Below are positions 50,174 through 60,440 of a DNA stretch of 64,000 nt, one piece after another. Numbering within the stretch: position 1 is the first letter of the stretch; every line of letters begins with the position of its first letter. The notes under the pieces were generated by a model. The model worked only from the letters and a program-made list of their open reading frames with translations, did not search any database and was not told where the DNA came from. Position numbers and translations under genes: made by a program. The DNA comes from Bartonella tamiae Th239 (GTDB lineage: Bacteria; Pseudomonadota; Alphaproteobacteria; Rhizobiales; Rhizobiaceae), in the NCBI RefSeq assembly GCF_000278275.1, contig NZ_JH725147.1:308388-372387 (forward strand). Direction: 5' to 3'.

Positions 50174-50642
50174 ATCATATCATTCATATGAGTAAAAATC
50201 AAGGTAACCTTATCCTAAGAATGAAATTTTTTAAATTTTTAAATTTATAATTTTAAAATTATTATGATAGGTAATAAGAGCTCTTCGATAAGTTTAGTGA
50301 TTGAGAGGATTATTTTATTGCTATTATAAATGATACGCTTAAATGGAGATTGAGCTATAATAATATTCTATTACCATACAATATTTATTGGTGTTTATAA
50401 TTTGTCTGTTTGATAGTATATTGGGATCGTTTTAAAGACACTGAGACTGTGTCATATTTAAAAACTTGATATTTGGCTGATGACATGAAAGATCGTATTT
50501 ATCATTAAAATTATTTCAAACTATGGTCTTTGTTTAATAATTTTAAATAAATCCTGTGGTGATCACTTAAAAGATGATATCAAAGACAATATGAAAAGAT
50601 TTATCAATCAACGTTTAATATTAAAAAATACGAGGTGATATC
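50174..50642. other. Spacer between aroK and aroB
   Basis: 469 bp of AT-rich sequence. In relatives the two genes are nearly adjacent. I see no gene, clear hairpin or repeat in it. Confidence 0.45.
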
Positions 50643-51770
50643 ATGACGCATTTGACGGTTCCTGTTGGTCTTGGAACACGCAGTTATGATATTTTAATTG
50701 GGCCAGCACTTCTTACCAATATAGGACAAGAAATTAAGCAACGTTTTTTGGGTGAAAAAGCAGGACGTGTTGCTATCGTCAGTGATGATAAGGTGGCGGC
50801 CCATCATTTAGAAAATTTAAGTGCGAGTTTGCGCGATGCGCACATTCCTTTTACGCCGATTATTGTGGGATCAGGAGAAAAGTCCAAAAGTTTTGAAACC
50901 TTGCAATATGTGGTTAATGCTCTTTTAGAGGCGCGCTTAGAACGTAGCGATTTTGTCTTGGCTTTAGGCGGTGGTGTTGTTGGGGATCTTGCGGGATTTG
51001 CTTCTGCAATTGTGCGTCGTGGTATGAATTTTATTCAAATTCCAACCTCGCTTTTGGCTCAGGTTGATTCGTCGGTCGGAGGAAAAACAGGTATTAATAC
51101 TGCTCATGGTAAAAATCTTGTTGGTGCATTTTATCAGCCGCGTTTGGTGATCGCAGATAGCGATGTTTTGGAGACACTACCCTTACGCCAATTTCGAGCA
51201 GGCTATGCTGAGGTGGTTAAATATGGATTGATTAACCAGCCTGACTTTTTTCATTGGCTTGATACCCATTGGAAAGAAGTTTTTTCTGGCGGTCCAGCTC
51301 GTATGGAAGCCATTGCGCGCTCTTGCCAATCCAAAGCTGATATCGTGGAGCGTGATGAGCGTGAAGCTGGGGAACGTGCATTGCTCAATCTTGGTCATAC
51401 ATTCGGTCATGCATTAGAAACTGCCACAAATTATAATGCAGAACGTTTGGTTCATGGTGAAGGGGTTTCGATTGGCATAGTGCTTGCATATCAATTTTCA
51501 GCCTATTTGAATTTATGTAGCCCTGATGTCAGTTTAAAAGTTGAAGCGCATTTACAAAAGGTTGGTCTTCCTACAACAATTCAGGATGTACCAGGTTCTT
51601 TACCTAATGCAGAAAAATTTTTAGATATAATCGGGCAAGATAAAAAAGTTTCACGCGGTCTTTTAACTTTCATCTTAACGCATAATTTGGGTGAGTGCTT
51701 TGTTGCAGAAAATGTAGCACCCACTTCTGTTTTGTCTTTTTTAAAGCAGAAATTAGGGGAAACGTCATAA
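50643..51770 (+). CDS. aroB: 3-Dehydroquinate synthase
   Basis: NAD-dependent cyclisation of DAHP to 3-dehydroquinate, the second shikimate-pathway step. 375 residues. Seen: VPVGLGTRSYDILIG, GSGEKSKSFETLQYVVNALL, LGGGVVGDLAGFASAIVRRG, PTSLLAQVDSSVGGKTGIN, and metal ligands in NLGHTFGHALE and HGEGVSIG. Ribosome site CGAGGTGAT. With aroE at 14.7 kb and aroK it covers three steps of the pathway. Confidence 0.97.
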   Translation: MTHLTVPVGLGTRSYDILIGPALLTNIGQEIKQRFLGEKAGRVAIVSDDKVAAHHLENLSASLRDAHIPFTPIIVGSGEKSKSFETLQYVVNALLEARLERSDFVLALGGGVVGDLAGFASAIVRRGMNFIQIPTSLLAQVDSSVGGKTGINTAHGKNLVGAFYQPRLVIADSDVLETLPLRQFRAGYAEVVKYGLINQPDFFHWLDTHWKEVFSGGPARMEAIARSCQSKADIVERDEREAGERALLNLGHTFGHALETATNYNAERLVHGEGVSIGIVLAYQFSAYLNLCSPDVSLKVEAHLQKVGLPTTIQDVPGSLPNAEKFLDIIGQDKKVSRGLLTFILTHNLGECFVAENVAPTSVLSFLKQKLGETS

Positions 51771-52199
51771 TTCTCATAGAATTTTTACTCGATTTTATTA
51801 AATGATTTAAGAGTATGCGACGTTTTTATCATTCGAGAAAACGTGTTTGACAATGAATTCTCATTCCTTAACCATTGCCGTGGATAATCTCCATCGCTAT
51901 TGGTCTCTATTTATAGTGGTTAATATTAAAAAATTATCATGAAGACTATTAACTGTTTCATGTCATATAAATTTGCCCTTAAAAATTGAAAAAAATTCTT
52001 AAACGCAAAAGTTTTTTATAAAAGCTGTATAAATATTTTTTTCAATTTACCTGAAAGTCAAAATTTAGGTTTTAAGAAGTGCCATTTTTATAACAATCTT
52101 TCTTCTTGCTCTTGTTTGGTTTTCTTCATACGATCAAAGATAAATGAAAATAGCATCATCATGGAATGAAAACACTGTGACTTTAAGAGGATATGTTTG
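51771..52199. other. Spacer
   Basis: About 430 bp, AT-rich, no gene seen; separates aroB from the LOG-family gene and should contain its promoter. Confidence 0.4.
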
Positions 52200-53042
52200 A
52201 TGGCTAAAGACGAAAAAAATGGCTGGACTCCTTTTTCTACTTCTAAAGAAGATGTACGCATAGTCGATGAAGTCCCTGATACGCCGCAAACGCGATCTCC
52301 TACTTATCGATTGGCTTATGATGATCCTGATTTTCTCATGCGTCCTGAAATGCGCGCTATGCGTATTGGTTTAGAACTGACAAAGCCAGAATTGGGTTTA
52401 AAGGATTTTGGTATTAAATCCACTATTGTTCTTTTTGGAGGGGCACGCATTCCAGCACCGGGACAAGCTGCATGGGCCGCTAAAAATGACACACAGAGAA
52501 AAAATCTTGAAAAATCTTCACATTATTATGAAGAGGCACGAAAGTTTGCTCAACTTTGTTCTTGTCAATCAGCAAAACATGATCATCGTGAATTTGTTAT
52601 TGTTACAGGTGGTGGTCCAGGTGTCATGGAAGCTGGCAATCGCGGTGCCGCTGATGCCAATGCACCGAGCATTGGTCTCAACATTGTTTTACCGCATGAA
52701 CAAGCCCCTAATATCTATGTGACACCAGAGCTTTGTTTTAATTTTCATTATTTTGGTATGCGCAAAATGCATTTTTTAATGCGTGCAAAAGCTTTGGCTA
52801 TTTTTCCTGGTGGATTTGGTACATTGGACGAATTGTTTGAAGCGTTAACTTTGATACAAACAGGACGAATGCACCGTGTTCCTATAGTGATGTTTGGTGG
52901 AGAGTTTTGGAAAAATGTTATTAATGTTGATTATTTAGCCGAACAGGGCACAATATCTCCAACAGATAAAGATCTTTTACATTATGTCGATAATGCTCAA
53001 GAAGGCTGGAATGTTATTTGTCAGTTTTATGGAATTTGTTAA
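52200..53042 (+). CDS. LOG-family (TIGR00730) protein, predicted nucleotide 5'-monophosphate phosphoribohydrolase
   Basis: 280 residues from the ATG at 52200, with AGAGGA upstream; a TTG immediately before is in frame. The family motifs VTGGGPGVMEAGNRGA and FPGGFGTLDELFEALTLIQTGRM are intact (PGGxGTxxE). Members cleave N6-modified nucleoside monophosphates or other NMPs; the old label lysine decarboxylase is wrong. The N-terminal 70 residues (KEDVRIVDEVPDTPQTRSPTYRLAYDDPDF) are typical of the longer proteobacterial group. Confidence 0.88.
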   Translation: MAKDEKNGWTPFSTSKEDVRIVDEVPDTPQTRSPTYRLAYDDPDFLMRPEMRAMRIGLELTKPELGLKDFGIKSTIVLFGGARIPAPGQAAWAAKNDTQRKNLEKSSHYYEEARKFAQLCSCQSAKHDHREFVIVTGGGPGVMEAGNRGAADANAPSIGLNIVLPHEQAPNIYVTPELCFNFHYFGMRKMHFLMRAKALAIFPGGFGTLDELFEALTLIQTGRMHRVPIVMFGGEFWKNVINVDYLAEQGTISPTDKDLLHYVDNAQEGWNVICQFYGIC

Positions 53043-53243
53043 AACGAAGATCACATCGCATAACTTTTGTGAATCTCATCAAGGTATAATCAGATTTAAA
53101 AATGAGAATTATGTATTAGATTTATTGAAAAATGAGTAATTCACCAAAAAATGCGAAGACTTCAAATGAAGTCTATAAACATATTTTCTATAGATATAAA
53201 TTTTAGCTTTATGAAAAAATTATTGTTTCAAATGCGTTACCAA

Positions 53244-53272
53244 TAAAAAAGGTGGGACAAGCCCACCTTTTT
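53244..53272. terminator. Bidirectional terminator
   Basis: AAAAAAGGTGGG/CCCACCTTTTTT, a 12-bp perfect stem with loop ACAAG. Both sides have a T tract on the outgoing strand, so it can end the LOG-family gene (+) and the repeat protein gene (-). Confidence 0.9.
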
Positions 53273-53288
53273 TAGCGATAAAGCAAAA

Positions 53289-53597
53289 TTATTCAGCTGG
53301 CGAACCATCATCAAAGCTGCCTGTCTCACTATCTTCAATGATATGTTGTGATTGAGGCGCATCTTTTTTCTGGCCAGGAACATAAGTATCTTCATGAGAA
53401 CCATTACCAAAATGTTTAGGCGTACCCATTTCTTTTGCTTCAGGTGAATCAGGTGTTTTTTGACCCGATACGTAGCTATCTTCAGGTGAACCATCACCAA
53501 AGGAATCACGACCATCAGCAGCCATTGCAAAATTGGAAGCAATAACTCCACTCATGGACATCATAGCAATGAGACTCGCGGCAAGAATTTTTTTCAT
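53289..53597 (-). CDS. Small exported protein with internal repeats
   Basis: 102 residues. Signal peptide MKKILAASLIAMMSMSGVIA followed by SNFAMAADG. The mature 73 residues contain two full repeats, DSFGDGSPEDSYVSGQK and KHFGNGSHEDTYVPGQK, and a third partial copy GSFDDGSPAE at the C-terminus. The protein is acidic and lacks cysteine. Good ribosome site AAGGAGAA. I do not recognise the family; the D/N-G-S-x-E-D pattern might bind a divalent cation, which is a guess. Confidence 0.82.
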   Translation of the reverse strand: MKKILAASLIAMMSMSGVIASNFAMAADGRDSFGDGSPEDSYVSGQKTPDSPEAKEMGTPKHFGNGSHEDTYVPGQKKDAPQSQHIIEDSETGSFDDGSPAE

Positions 53598-54277
53598 AAT
53601 ATTTCTCCTTATTTTGAAGCTTTCGCCTTTGTATTATTATTTTCGCATTTTTACGATAAGTGTTCATGTATAATATTGATCAAGAATATATTTCTTTCCA
53701 TTCACGAAGTCGTGAAGTCATCACGTTTTTCGTGAAAACGATCCTAAATAGCTTAATGCACTCATCCTGAAGTAAGATTGATTGATATTTTTTCGAGCTC
53801 AGGATGTATAAGTTTTATCAAAATGGTATGAGGAAATTTATCCGAGAACGATTAAGTGTCTTAATTCCTTATACAGATTTATTTCTATATTAAAAAAATC
53901 ATAAAATTAGATGAATAAACGGTTTGAAATTTGAGAAATTTAATTTGAAAATAGGGAATATATATATTTTAATGTAAAAATATGACTCTTATAACCATCT
54001 TTAAATGATCGAATTCTCTTCATTTAAAAAGCAAATAATAACAATTTGAAGCAAAAATCATATAATTTATCGTTTTTTTACGCAAAATTTTACATTTCCA
54101 TGAGGATTCTCTTTCTCCTCTCTTGCACGCTTAAAAAGCCACCCTTATATACCTTCCATCGAAGTTCGTTAAGGTGACGTTTTTCTAAACCGCCTTTGCG
54201 GACTTTTAATTGAGAAGGAGCCGTCACTGGGGAATGCTTGGTAAAGGTCCCGGCGGTTTGCTGAATGGAGAGTAGAT
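53598..54277. promoter_or_regulatory. Spacer and 5' leader upstream of dnaK
   Basis: 680 bp. The right end holds an RpoH-type promoter (54122-54150) and a leader of about 120 nt that is richer in G+C than the rest, with short complementary segments (GGTGACG near 54172 and CGTCAC near 54223; CCGC/GCGG around 54190-54202). The leader might fold into a thermosensitive structure, but this is not shown. The remaining left part is AT-rich with no gene. Confidence 0.6.
54122..54150 (+). promoter_or_regulatory. RpoH (sigma-32) promoter of dnaK
   Basis: CTTG (54122-54125), 18-bp spacer, CTTATAT (54144-54150): a full match to the alphaproteobacterial heat-shock consensus CTTG-N17/18-CYTATNT. It lies about 125 bp upstream of the dnaK start. 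Confidence 0.85.
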
Positions 54278-56185
54278 ATGGCAAAAGTAATTGGTATTGA
54301 TTTAGGAACAACAAATTCCTGCATTGCTGTTATGGACGGTAAAAATGCGAAAGTTGTTGAAAATTCAGAAGGTGCACGCACCACACCTTCTATTGTTGCC
54401 TTTTCAGAAGGTGGTGAACGTCTTGTAGGGCAGCCCGCAAAGCGCCAGGCCGTTACCAATCCTGAAGGGACAATTTTTGCGGTAAAGCGTTTAATTGGTC
54501 GTCGTTTTGACGATCCAACTGTTGCAAAAGATAAAGAGCTCGTACCTTATAATATTGTTAAAGGTGATAATGGTGATGCTTGGGTTGAGGCAGAGGGTAA
54601 AAAATATTCTCCTTCACAAGTATCTGCGATGATTTTGCAAAAAATGAAAGAAACAGCTGAAGGTTATTTGGGCGAAAAGGTCGAACAAGCTGTTATTACT
54701 GTTCCTGCATATTTTAATGATGCGCAGCGTCAAGCAACTAAAGACGCTGGTAAAATTGCCGGTCTTGATGTTTTGCGGATTATTAATGAGCCGACAGCAG
54801 CAGCTTTGGCTTATGGTCTTGATAAAAAAGATGGCAAAACAATCGCTGTTTATGACCTTGGTGGCGGTACATTTGATATTTCAGTTCTTGAAATTGGTGA
54901 TGGCGTCTTTGAAGTAAAGTCCACGAATGGGGATACTTTTTTAGGTGGTGAAGATTTTGATATGCGCTTGGTCGGCTATTTGGCTGATGAATTTAAAAAA
55001 GAACAAGGCATTGATCTTAAAAACGATAAACTTGCTTTGCAACGTTTAAAAGAAGCAGCAGAAAAAGCAAAAATTGAGCTTTCTTCATCACAACAAACTG
55101 AAATCAACTTGCCCTTTATTACTGCGGATCAATCTGGTCCAAAACATTTAGCGATGAAATTGACACGGGCAAAATTTGAATCTCTCGTTGATGATCTTGT
55201 TCAACGTACAATTGCACCATGTAAATCTGCGTTAAAAGATGCTGGCATTAACGCAGGTGAAATTGATGAAGTGGTGCTTGTGGGGGGTATGACCCGCATG
55301 CCAAAAATTCAAGAAGTTGTTAAAAGCTTCTTTGGAAAAGAACCGCATAAGGGTGTCAATCCTGATGAAGTTGTTGCCATGGGCGCTGCAATTCAGGCAG
55401 GTGTTTTACAAGGTGATGTTAAAGACGTCTTGTTGCTTGACGTGACACCTCTTTCCTTAGGGATTGAAACTTTGGGTGGTGTATTTACTCGCTTAATTGA
55501 GCGTAACACGACCATTCCTACAAAAAAATCACAAACTTTTTCAACTGCAGATGATAATCAAAATGCAGTTACAATTCGTGTTTTCCAAGGGGAACGTGAA
55601 ATGGCTGTCGATAATAAATTGCTTGCCCAATTTGATTTGGTGGGAATTCCACCTGCACCACGTGGCGTGCCTCAGATTGAAGTGACATTTGATATTGATG
55701 CAAATGGTATTGTGAATGTGTCTGCTAAAGACAAAGGTACAGGTAAAGAACATCAAGTGCGTATTCAAGCATCAGGTGGTTTGAGTGATGCAGATATTGA
55801 ACAAATGGTCAAAGATGCAGAATCTCATGCTGAAGATGATAAAAAACGTCGTGAAAGTGTAGAAGCTAAAAATCAAGCGGAAGGACTTGTTCACTCTACT
55901 GAAAAGTCATTGGCTGATTATGGCGATAAGGTATCTGCTGAAGATAAAACTGCCATTGAAACAGCTTTGGCTGATTTGAAAACAGCACTTGAAGGCGATG
56001 ATGCACAAGACATTAATGCCAAAACACAAGCATTGGCTGAAGCCAGCATGAAGTTGGGTCAGGCAATGTATGAAGCATCACAGGCTGAAGCAGAAGCTGA
56101 TGCAGCAAAAGATGCAGCAAAAGACGCTTCTAATGATGACGTCGTGGATGCTGATTTCGAAGAAATCGACGATAATAAGAAATAA
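54278..56185 (+). CDS. dnaK: Hsp70 chaperone DnaK
   Basis: ATP-dependent protein-folding chaperone. 635 residues. Signatures [35 protein letters not shown] and [22 protein letters not shown] in the nucleotide-binding domain; linker [15 protein letters not shown]; substrate domain; acidic C-terminal tail [14 protein letters not shown]. Start preceded by GGAGAG. Driven by an RpoH-type promoter. dnaJ follows 307 bp downstream. Confidence 0.98.
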   Translation: MAKVIGIDLGTTNSCIAVMDGKNAKVVENSEGARTTPSIVAFSEGGERLVGQPAKRQAVTNPEGTIFAVKRLIGRRFDDPTVAKDKELVPYNIVKGDNGDAWVEAEGKKYSPSQVSAMILQKMKETAEGYLGEKVEQAVITVPAYFNDAQRQATKDAGKIAGLDVLRIINEPTAAALAYGLDKKDGKTIAVYDLGGGTFDISVLEIGDGVFEVKSTNGDTFLGGEDFDMRLVGYLADEFKKEQGIDLKNDKLALQRLKEAAEKAKIELSSSQQTEINLPFITADQSGPKHLAMKLTRAKFESLVDDLVQRTIAPCKSALKDAGINAGEIDEVVLVGGMTRMPKIQEVVKSFFGKEPHKGVNPDEVVAMGAAIQAGVLQGDVKDVLLLDVTPLSLGIETLGGVFTRLIERNTTIPTKKSQTFSTADDNQNAVTIRVFQGEREMAVDNKLLAQFDLVGIPPAPRGVPQIEVTFDIDANGIVNVSAKDKGTGKEHQVRIQASGGLSDADIEQMVKDAESHAEDDKKRRESVEAKNQAEGLVHSTEKSLADYGDKVSAEDKTAIETALADLKTALEGDDAQDINAKTQALAEASMKLGQAMYEASQAEAEADAAKDAAKDASNDDVVDADFEEIDDNKK

Positions 56186-56211
56186 TTGGTGGTAATGCTT
56201 TAAAGGAAAAT

Positions 56212-56250
56212 AAGCCCGACCTTTCAAACAAAGTGTCGGGCTTGCTTTTT
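56212..56250 (+). terminator. Intrinsic terminator after dnaK
   Basis: Stem AAGCCCGAC/GTCGGGCTT (56212-56220 and 56235-56243) with a 14-nt loop, followed by GCTTTTT. It separates dnaK from dnaJ, so dnaJ needs read-through or its own promoter. Confidence 0.85.
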
Positions 56251-56492
56251 AAAAAAACCATCAGTTATGAAATCAAATATCATTTTTAGAAGTGATTAAA
56301 AATATCATTCGGTAACATTAAAACCTCTAAATGAAAATAAAAGACCCCTTTAAGAAGCTTTAAAACAAATGTACAAGTTCTCATCAATTCTCGATAGAAG
56401 ATAGGTTTTTGAATTATGTTCTTAGTGATAAAAACGTCTTTTATGATTAAATATGAAAAGCTTAAACTGTGTACCATCTGCAGGATTGACCT
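56251..56492. other. Spacer between the dnaK terminator and dnaJ
   Basis: About 240 bp with no gene. I did not find a second RpoH-type promoter here. Confidence 0.4.
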
Positions 56493-57644
56493 ATGAAAAT
56501 TGATTATTATGAATTGCTCGGCGTTACTCGTGAATGCGATGAAAAAACGCTCAAATCTGCTTTTCGTAAATTGGCTATGCAATATCACCCTGATAAAAAT
56601 CCCGGGGATGTGGTTGCAGAGCAAAAATTCAAAGAAATCGGTGAAGCTTATGAGGTTTTAAAAGATCCACAAAAACGCGCCGCTTATGATCGCTTTGGGC
56701 ATGCAGCTTTTGAAAATGGCGGCCGTGGCGGTGGAGGCCCGTTTGGCGGCGGAAATCCTTTTGGAAATGCTGGTGGCTTTTCCGATATTTTTGAAGATTT
56801 TTTCGGCGAAATGATGGGGGGAGGTCGTCGCAGACGCTCTGATGGGCGTGAGCGAGGTGCAGATTTAAAATATAATATGGAAGTCTCACTTGAAGAGGCT
56901 TATCATGGCAAAACCGCACAAATTCGTGTTCCTACTTCTGTCACTTGTGACAGCTGTAATGGCTCGGGTTCTAAAAAAGGATCAAAACCACAAACATGCA
57001 CAACATGTCATGGTTCAGGTCGCGTGCGTGCGGCTCAAGGCTTCTTTTCTATTGAACGGGCGTGCCCCACATGTAATGGACGGGGAGAAACAATTTCAGA
57101 TCCTTGTAGTAAATGTCATGGTCAAGGGCGCGTTGAAGAAGATCGCACACTTACCGTCACAATTCCTGCTGGCATTGAAGATGGAACGCGCATTCGCCTT
57201 TCTGGTGAAGGAGAAGCAGGAAACCGTGGTGGTCCATCCGGTGATCTTTATATATTTATATCTGTACAGCCACATGAATTTTTTCAGCGCGATGGTGCTG
57301 ATCTTTATTGCCGCGCCCCTATTTCTATGACAAAAGCGGCACTTGGTGGGGAATTTGAAGTCTCTGGACTGGATGGTATTAAAACACGGGTTAAAGTTCC
57401 TGAAGGAACACAAAATGGAAAACAATTTCGCTTAAAAGGTAAAGGAATGCCTGTTTTGCGTCAAGAAGCAATGGGGGATCTCTATATTCAAGTTGCCATT
57501 GAGACTCCACAAAAACTGAGTAAAAAACAGCGTGAATTGCTTGAAGAATTTGATCAAATATCAAGTCACGAAAATTCTCCTCAATCGCACGGTTTTTTTT
57601 CGCGTATGAAAGAATTTTTTGAGGGTTTAAGTGGTCATCATTAA
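56493..57644 (+). CDS. dnaJ: Hsp40 co-chaperone DnaJ
   Basis: Stimulates DnaK ATPase and delivers substrates. 383 residues. J domain [21 protein letters not shown] with HPDKN; Gly/Phe-rich region [21 protein letters not shown]; four zinc-finger repeats [24 protein letters not shown] and CSKCHGQG; C-terminal substrate domain. The full type-I DnaJ layout is intact. Confidence 0.98.
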   Translation: MKIDYYELLGVTRECDEKTLKSAFRKLAMQYHPDKNPGDVVAEQKFKEIGEAYEVLKDPQKRAAYDRFGHAAFENGGRGGGGPFGGGNPFGNAGGFSDIFEDFFGEMMGGGRRRRSDGRERGADLKYNMEVSLEEAYHGKTAQIRVPTSVTCDSCNGSGSKKGSKPQTCTTCHGSGRVRAAQGFFSIERACPTCNGRGETISDPCSKCHGQGRVEEDRTLTVTIPAGIEDGTRIRLSGEGEAGNRGGPSGDLYIFISVQPHEFFQRDGADLYCRAPISMTKAALGGEFEVSGLDGIKTRVKVPEGTQNGKQFRLKGKGMPVLRQEAMGDLYIQVAIETPQKLSKKQRELLEEFDQISSHENSPQSHGFFSRMKEFFEGLSGHH

Positions 57645-57840
57645 TATTATACGACCATAAAAATTATATCTTTTATGTATGATATGCTTATCAGCATGAA
57701 AGGTGTTAACCTTTGATTATGATCAGTGTGAAGAACATCTTTGCATTGTATAAATTTTATGCCATTCTCATCGTATTGAATATTCAGTGTTAATAGAAAA
57801 AAACTTCATGATATGCTGATTAAAAAAATGGGAAGATATA

Positions 57841-58443
57841 ATGACGCAAACACTTAAAGAAAAAATTTCAAAAAAATTTAGTGAAGAAATTCGTTTTTTT
57901 AAGGGTATGATCGATGGTCCTAAAAAGGTTGGGGCTGTATTGCCGACAAGTTCTGTAACATCAAAACGTATGGCAAGTGTGATTGATGTTGAGTCAAATT
58001 TACCTGTTTTGGAGTTAGGACCTGGAACAGGTGTTATAACGAAAGCGATTTTAGAACGCGGCATTGCTCCAAATGATCTTTATTCTATTGAATATAGCGA
58101 AGATTTTGCCGAGTTATTGTTTGAAAAATTTCCAAAGGTTAATGTGATTCATGGTGACGCTTTCAAACTTGATGAAACATTGGGTGATAAAAAACATCTT
58201 AAATTTGATTGTGTGATCTGCGCTATTCCTTTGACTTTAATTCCCGTTGCTGATCGGATCGCTTTGATTGAAGATCTTCTTGATCGGATACCTCATGGGC
58301 GTCCAGTTATTCAAATCACTTACGGTGCAAAGTCACCTGTTCCCGCGAATAAAGGAAGTTATGAAGTTAAGCATTATGACTTTGTTATGCGCAATTTTCC
58401 TCCTGCGCAATTATGGATCTATCGACGCAAGATAAGCTCATAA
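57841..58443 (+). CDS. pmtA: Phospholipid N-methyltransferase PmtA-like
   Basis: 200 residues. SAM motif VLELGPGTGVITKAILERG, then DLYSIEYSEDFAELL, VIHGDAFKLDE and DCVICAIPLTLIP. The N-terminal FFKGMIDGPKKVGAVLPTSSVTSKRM is typical of the Sinorhizobium/Agrobacterium PmtA group, which methylates phosphatidylethanolamine to phosphatidylcholine. The family is often mislabelled an rRNA adenine methyltransferase. Position after dnaJ is conserved in Rhizobiales. Function is inferred from family and context. Confidence 0.85.
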   Translation: MTQTLKEKISKKFSEEIRFFKGMIDGPKKVGAVLPTSSVTSKRMASVIDVESNLPVLELGPGTGVITKAILERGIAPNDLYSIEYSEDFAELLFEKFPKVNVIHGDAFKLDETLGDKKHLKFDCVICAIPLTLIPVADRIALIEDLLDRIPHGRPVIQITYGAKSPVPANKGSYEVKHYDFVMRNFPPAQLWIYRRKISS

Positions 58444-58702
58444 TTGATGCAAAATTATAAACACGTTTAAGTTTATTTAATACGGTTATAAAATCTTAAA
58501 AAGCATTAAGAGTTTTCACACTCAGCATATGTCTTTTGTGCCTCTTTAAAAAAGCTTAAAGAAAACTGAAGAAGAGTTTCTATTTGTCTTGGAATTTTAA
58601 CATTCTTCAGTTGCATTGACGACATGAAAGCAGATTGTAATAATGATTAATGGATTAAAACGTAACATATGATCTTATGGAATAGACCTTAAAACGAAAT
58701 TT

Positions 58703-59959
58703 TTAGGCAAAAAATTTTTCAAGAAAATTTTCATAGATTTGTGTTAAAGTTTCTAAATCATGCACATCAACGTATTCATCGATTTGATGCATGGTTTGCC
58801 CAACCAAACCAAATTCTATGACAGGGCAATAATCTTTGATAAAGCGCGCGTCCGATGTCCCACCTGTCGTCGATAATTCTGCATGACACCCCGTTATAGC
58901 CAAGATTGATTGCGAAAGAATATTGATTAAAGTGTCATCTTTGGTAACAAAGACCCCTCCGGGACTCATCATCCAATCGAGGGTAAAAATTGGTCGATCT
59001 TTTTTGAAAGAGGACGGAATATGCATGTCATTTGACATACTCTGTTTTCTTATCGATTGATCAGATGTCGTCTCAAAAACGTCTGTTTCACCATCTGCCT
59101 TTAATGTTTTATTTAACCGTTTTTCAATTTCGGCTTTCAGACTTTCTTGTGTCCAACAATCATTATAACGAATATTAAAACGTATGCGGCATTGGCCAGG
59201 GATAATGTTGGTTGCTTGATTATCTGTATCAATGGCAGTTATTTCCAAATTGCTTGGTTGAAACATTTCGGATCCATTGTCTAAAGGTGTTGTTGTTAAA
59301 GCCTCGCATAATTTTATAGCAATTGGAATAGGATTAAAAGCGCGTTCTGGATAAGCAACATGACCTTGGTAACCTTGAACTGTCATGAGACATGAAAGTG
59401 AGCCACGTCTACCAATTTTAATCATTTCACCCAAATGGTTGGGGTTTGTAGGTTCGCCAACAATAGCTGCGTCCCAATTTTCTCCTTTTGTTGCTGCCCA
59501 GTGCAATAATTTCACTGTACCGTTAATCGCAGGGCCTTCTTCATCATTGGTAATGAGAAAGCTGATGGAACCTAAAAGCGGCTTTTTTTCGAGATAGCGT
59601 GCAGTTGCAGCAAGAAAACAGGCTATACCGCCTTTCATATCAACAGCACCACGTCCAAAAATTTTATTATCTTTCAGAACTGCATCAAAAGGAGGATAAG
59701 ACCATTGGTCATTATTGCCTGGAGGGACAACATCTGTATGGCCTGCAAACATAAGATGGCGACCATTCGCACCAAGACGCGCATAAAGATTGTCAACGTC
59801 AGGGGTATTTGTATCCTGAAATGTAGGCCGTTTTACATCAAAATTAAGTTTATGCAAAAAAGTTTCCAATGTGCTTAAAACACCAGCCTCATTTGGCGTG
59901 ACAGATGCGCATTGAATGAGGGTGCGTATTAAAAAAACGGGATCTTTCAAAGAGTCCAT
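58703..59959 (-). CDS. dapE: Succinyl-diaminopimelate desuccinylase
   Basis: Zinc peptidase-like enzyme that removes succinate from N-succinyl-LL-diaminopimelate in lysine and peptidoglycan synthesis. 418 residues, longer than the usual 375-397. Metal and catalytic motifs: [61 protein letters not shown], and [22 protein letters not shown] polar insert of about 25-30 residues near 285-320 ([20 protein letters not shown]) lies in the region between the lid domain and the C-terminal catalytic part. Works upstream of LysA (34.4 kb). Confidence 0.95.
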   Translation of the reverse strand: MDSLKDPVFLIRTLIQCASVTPNEAGVLSTLETFLHKLNFDVKRPTFQDTNTPDVDNLYARLGANGRHLMFAGHTDVVPPGNNDQWSYPPFDAVLKDNKIFGRGAVDMKGGIACFLAATARYLEKKPLLGSISFLITNDEEGPAINGTVKLLHWAATKGENWDAAIVGEPTNPNHLGEMIKIGRRGSLSCLMTVQGYQGHVAYPERAFNPIPIAIKLCEALTTTPLDNGSEMFQPSNLEITAIDTDNQATNIIPGQCRIRFNIRYNDCWTQESLKAEIEKRLNKTLKADGETDVFETTSDQSIRKQSMSNDMHIPSSFKKDRPIFTLDWMMSPGGVFVTKDDTLINILSQSILAITGCHAELSTTGGTSDARFIKDYCPVIEFGLVGQTMHQIDEYVDVHDLETLTQIYENFLEKFFA

Positions 59960-60440
59960 AACTCTGTCCTTTTATTTGAATGAGGCATTTTTGATAATAA
60001 AATTGATTGTTTAAGAGTTCACTAAAAAGGTTTTTTATCTTGATGGACTTGTTTTCACATACTAGCTTTGATCAAGTTATGATAAAAATTTATAGGAAGA
60101 AATATTAAAGAATTGTTTTAAAAATAAAAAGTTAAACTTTAGTGGAGTTTAAGACAAATGTATTTATGAATGTGAAGGTATAAGCTTTATTGAAGGATAG
60201 GATTTTATTTTTTTGAAAGCGACGGATACACTTAGTAAAAAAGACGTCTCAGAGAAAATCATGATGCGTGATAAACCTTTACTAAATTATGAAACGTGAA
60301 AAAGTGTTACAGTTCCTAAAAATTTACAACAATAATAAGAAAAGTACACAGAATAGCTTTTCATGATAGGCATATTGTTTTATTGTAAAAAATTCAATGA
60401 AAATTGGGCATAGATCAAATAATGAGGAGGGACTGACCCT
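59960..60440. other. Spacer between divergent dapE and the transporter gene
   Basis: About 480 bp, AT-rich. No gene or hairpin seen; it should hold both promoters. Confidence 0.4.

Noticed and set aside
54090-54459. Minus-strand frames across the dnaK promoter and 5' end
   Set aside because: They cover the RpoH promoter, leader and the start of dnaK, and are explained by those elements.
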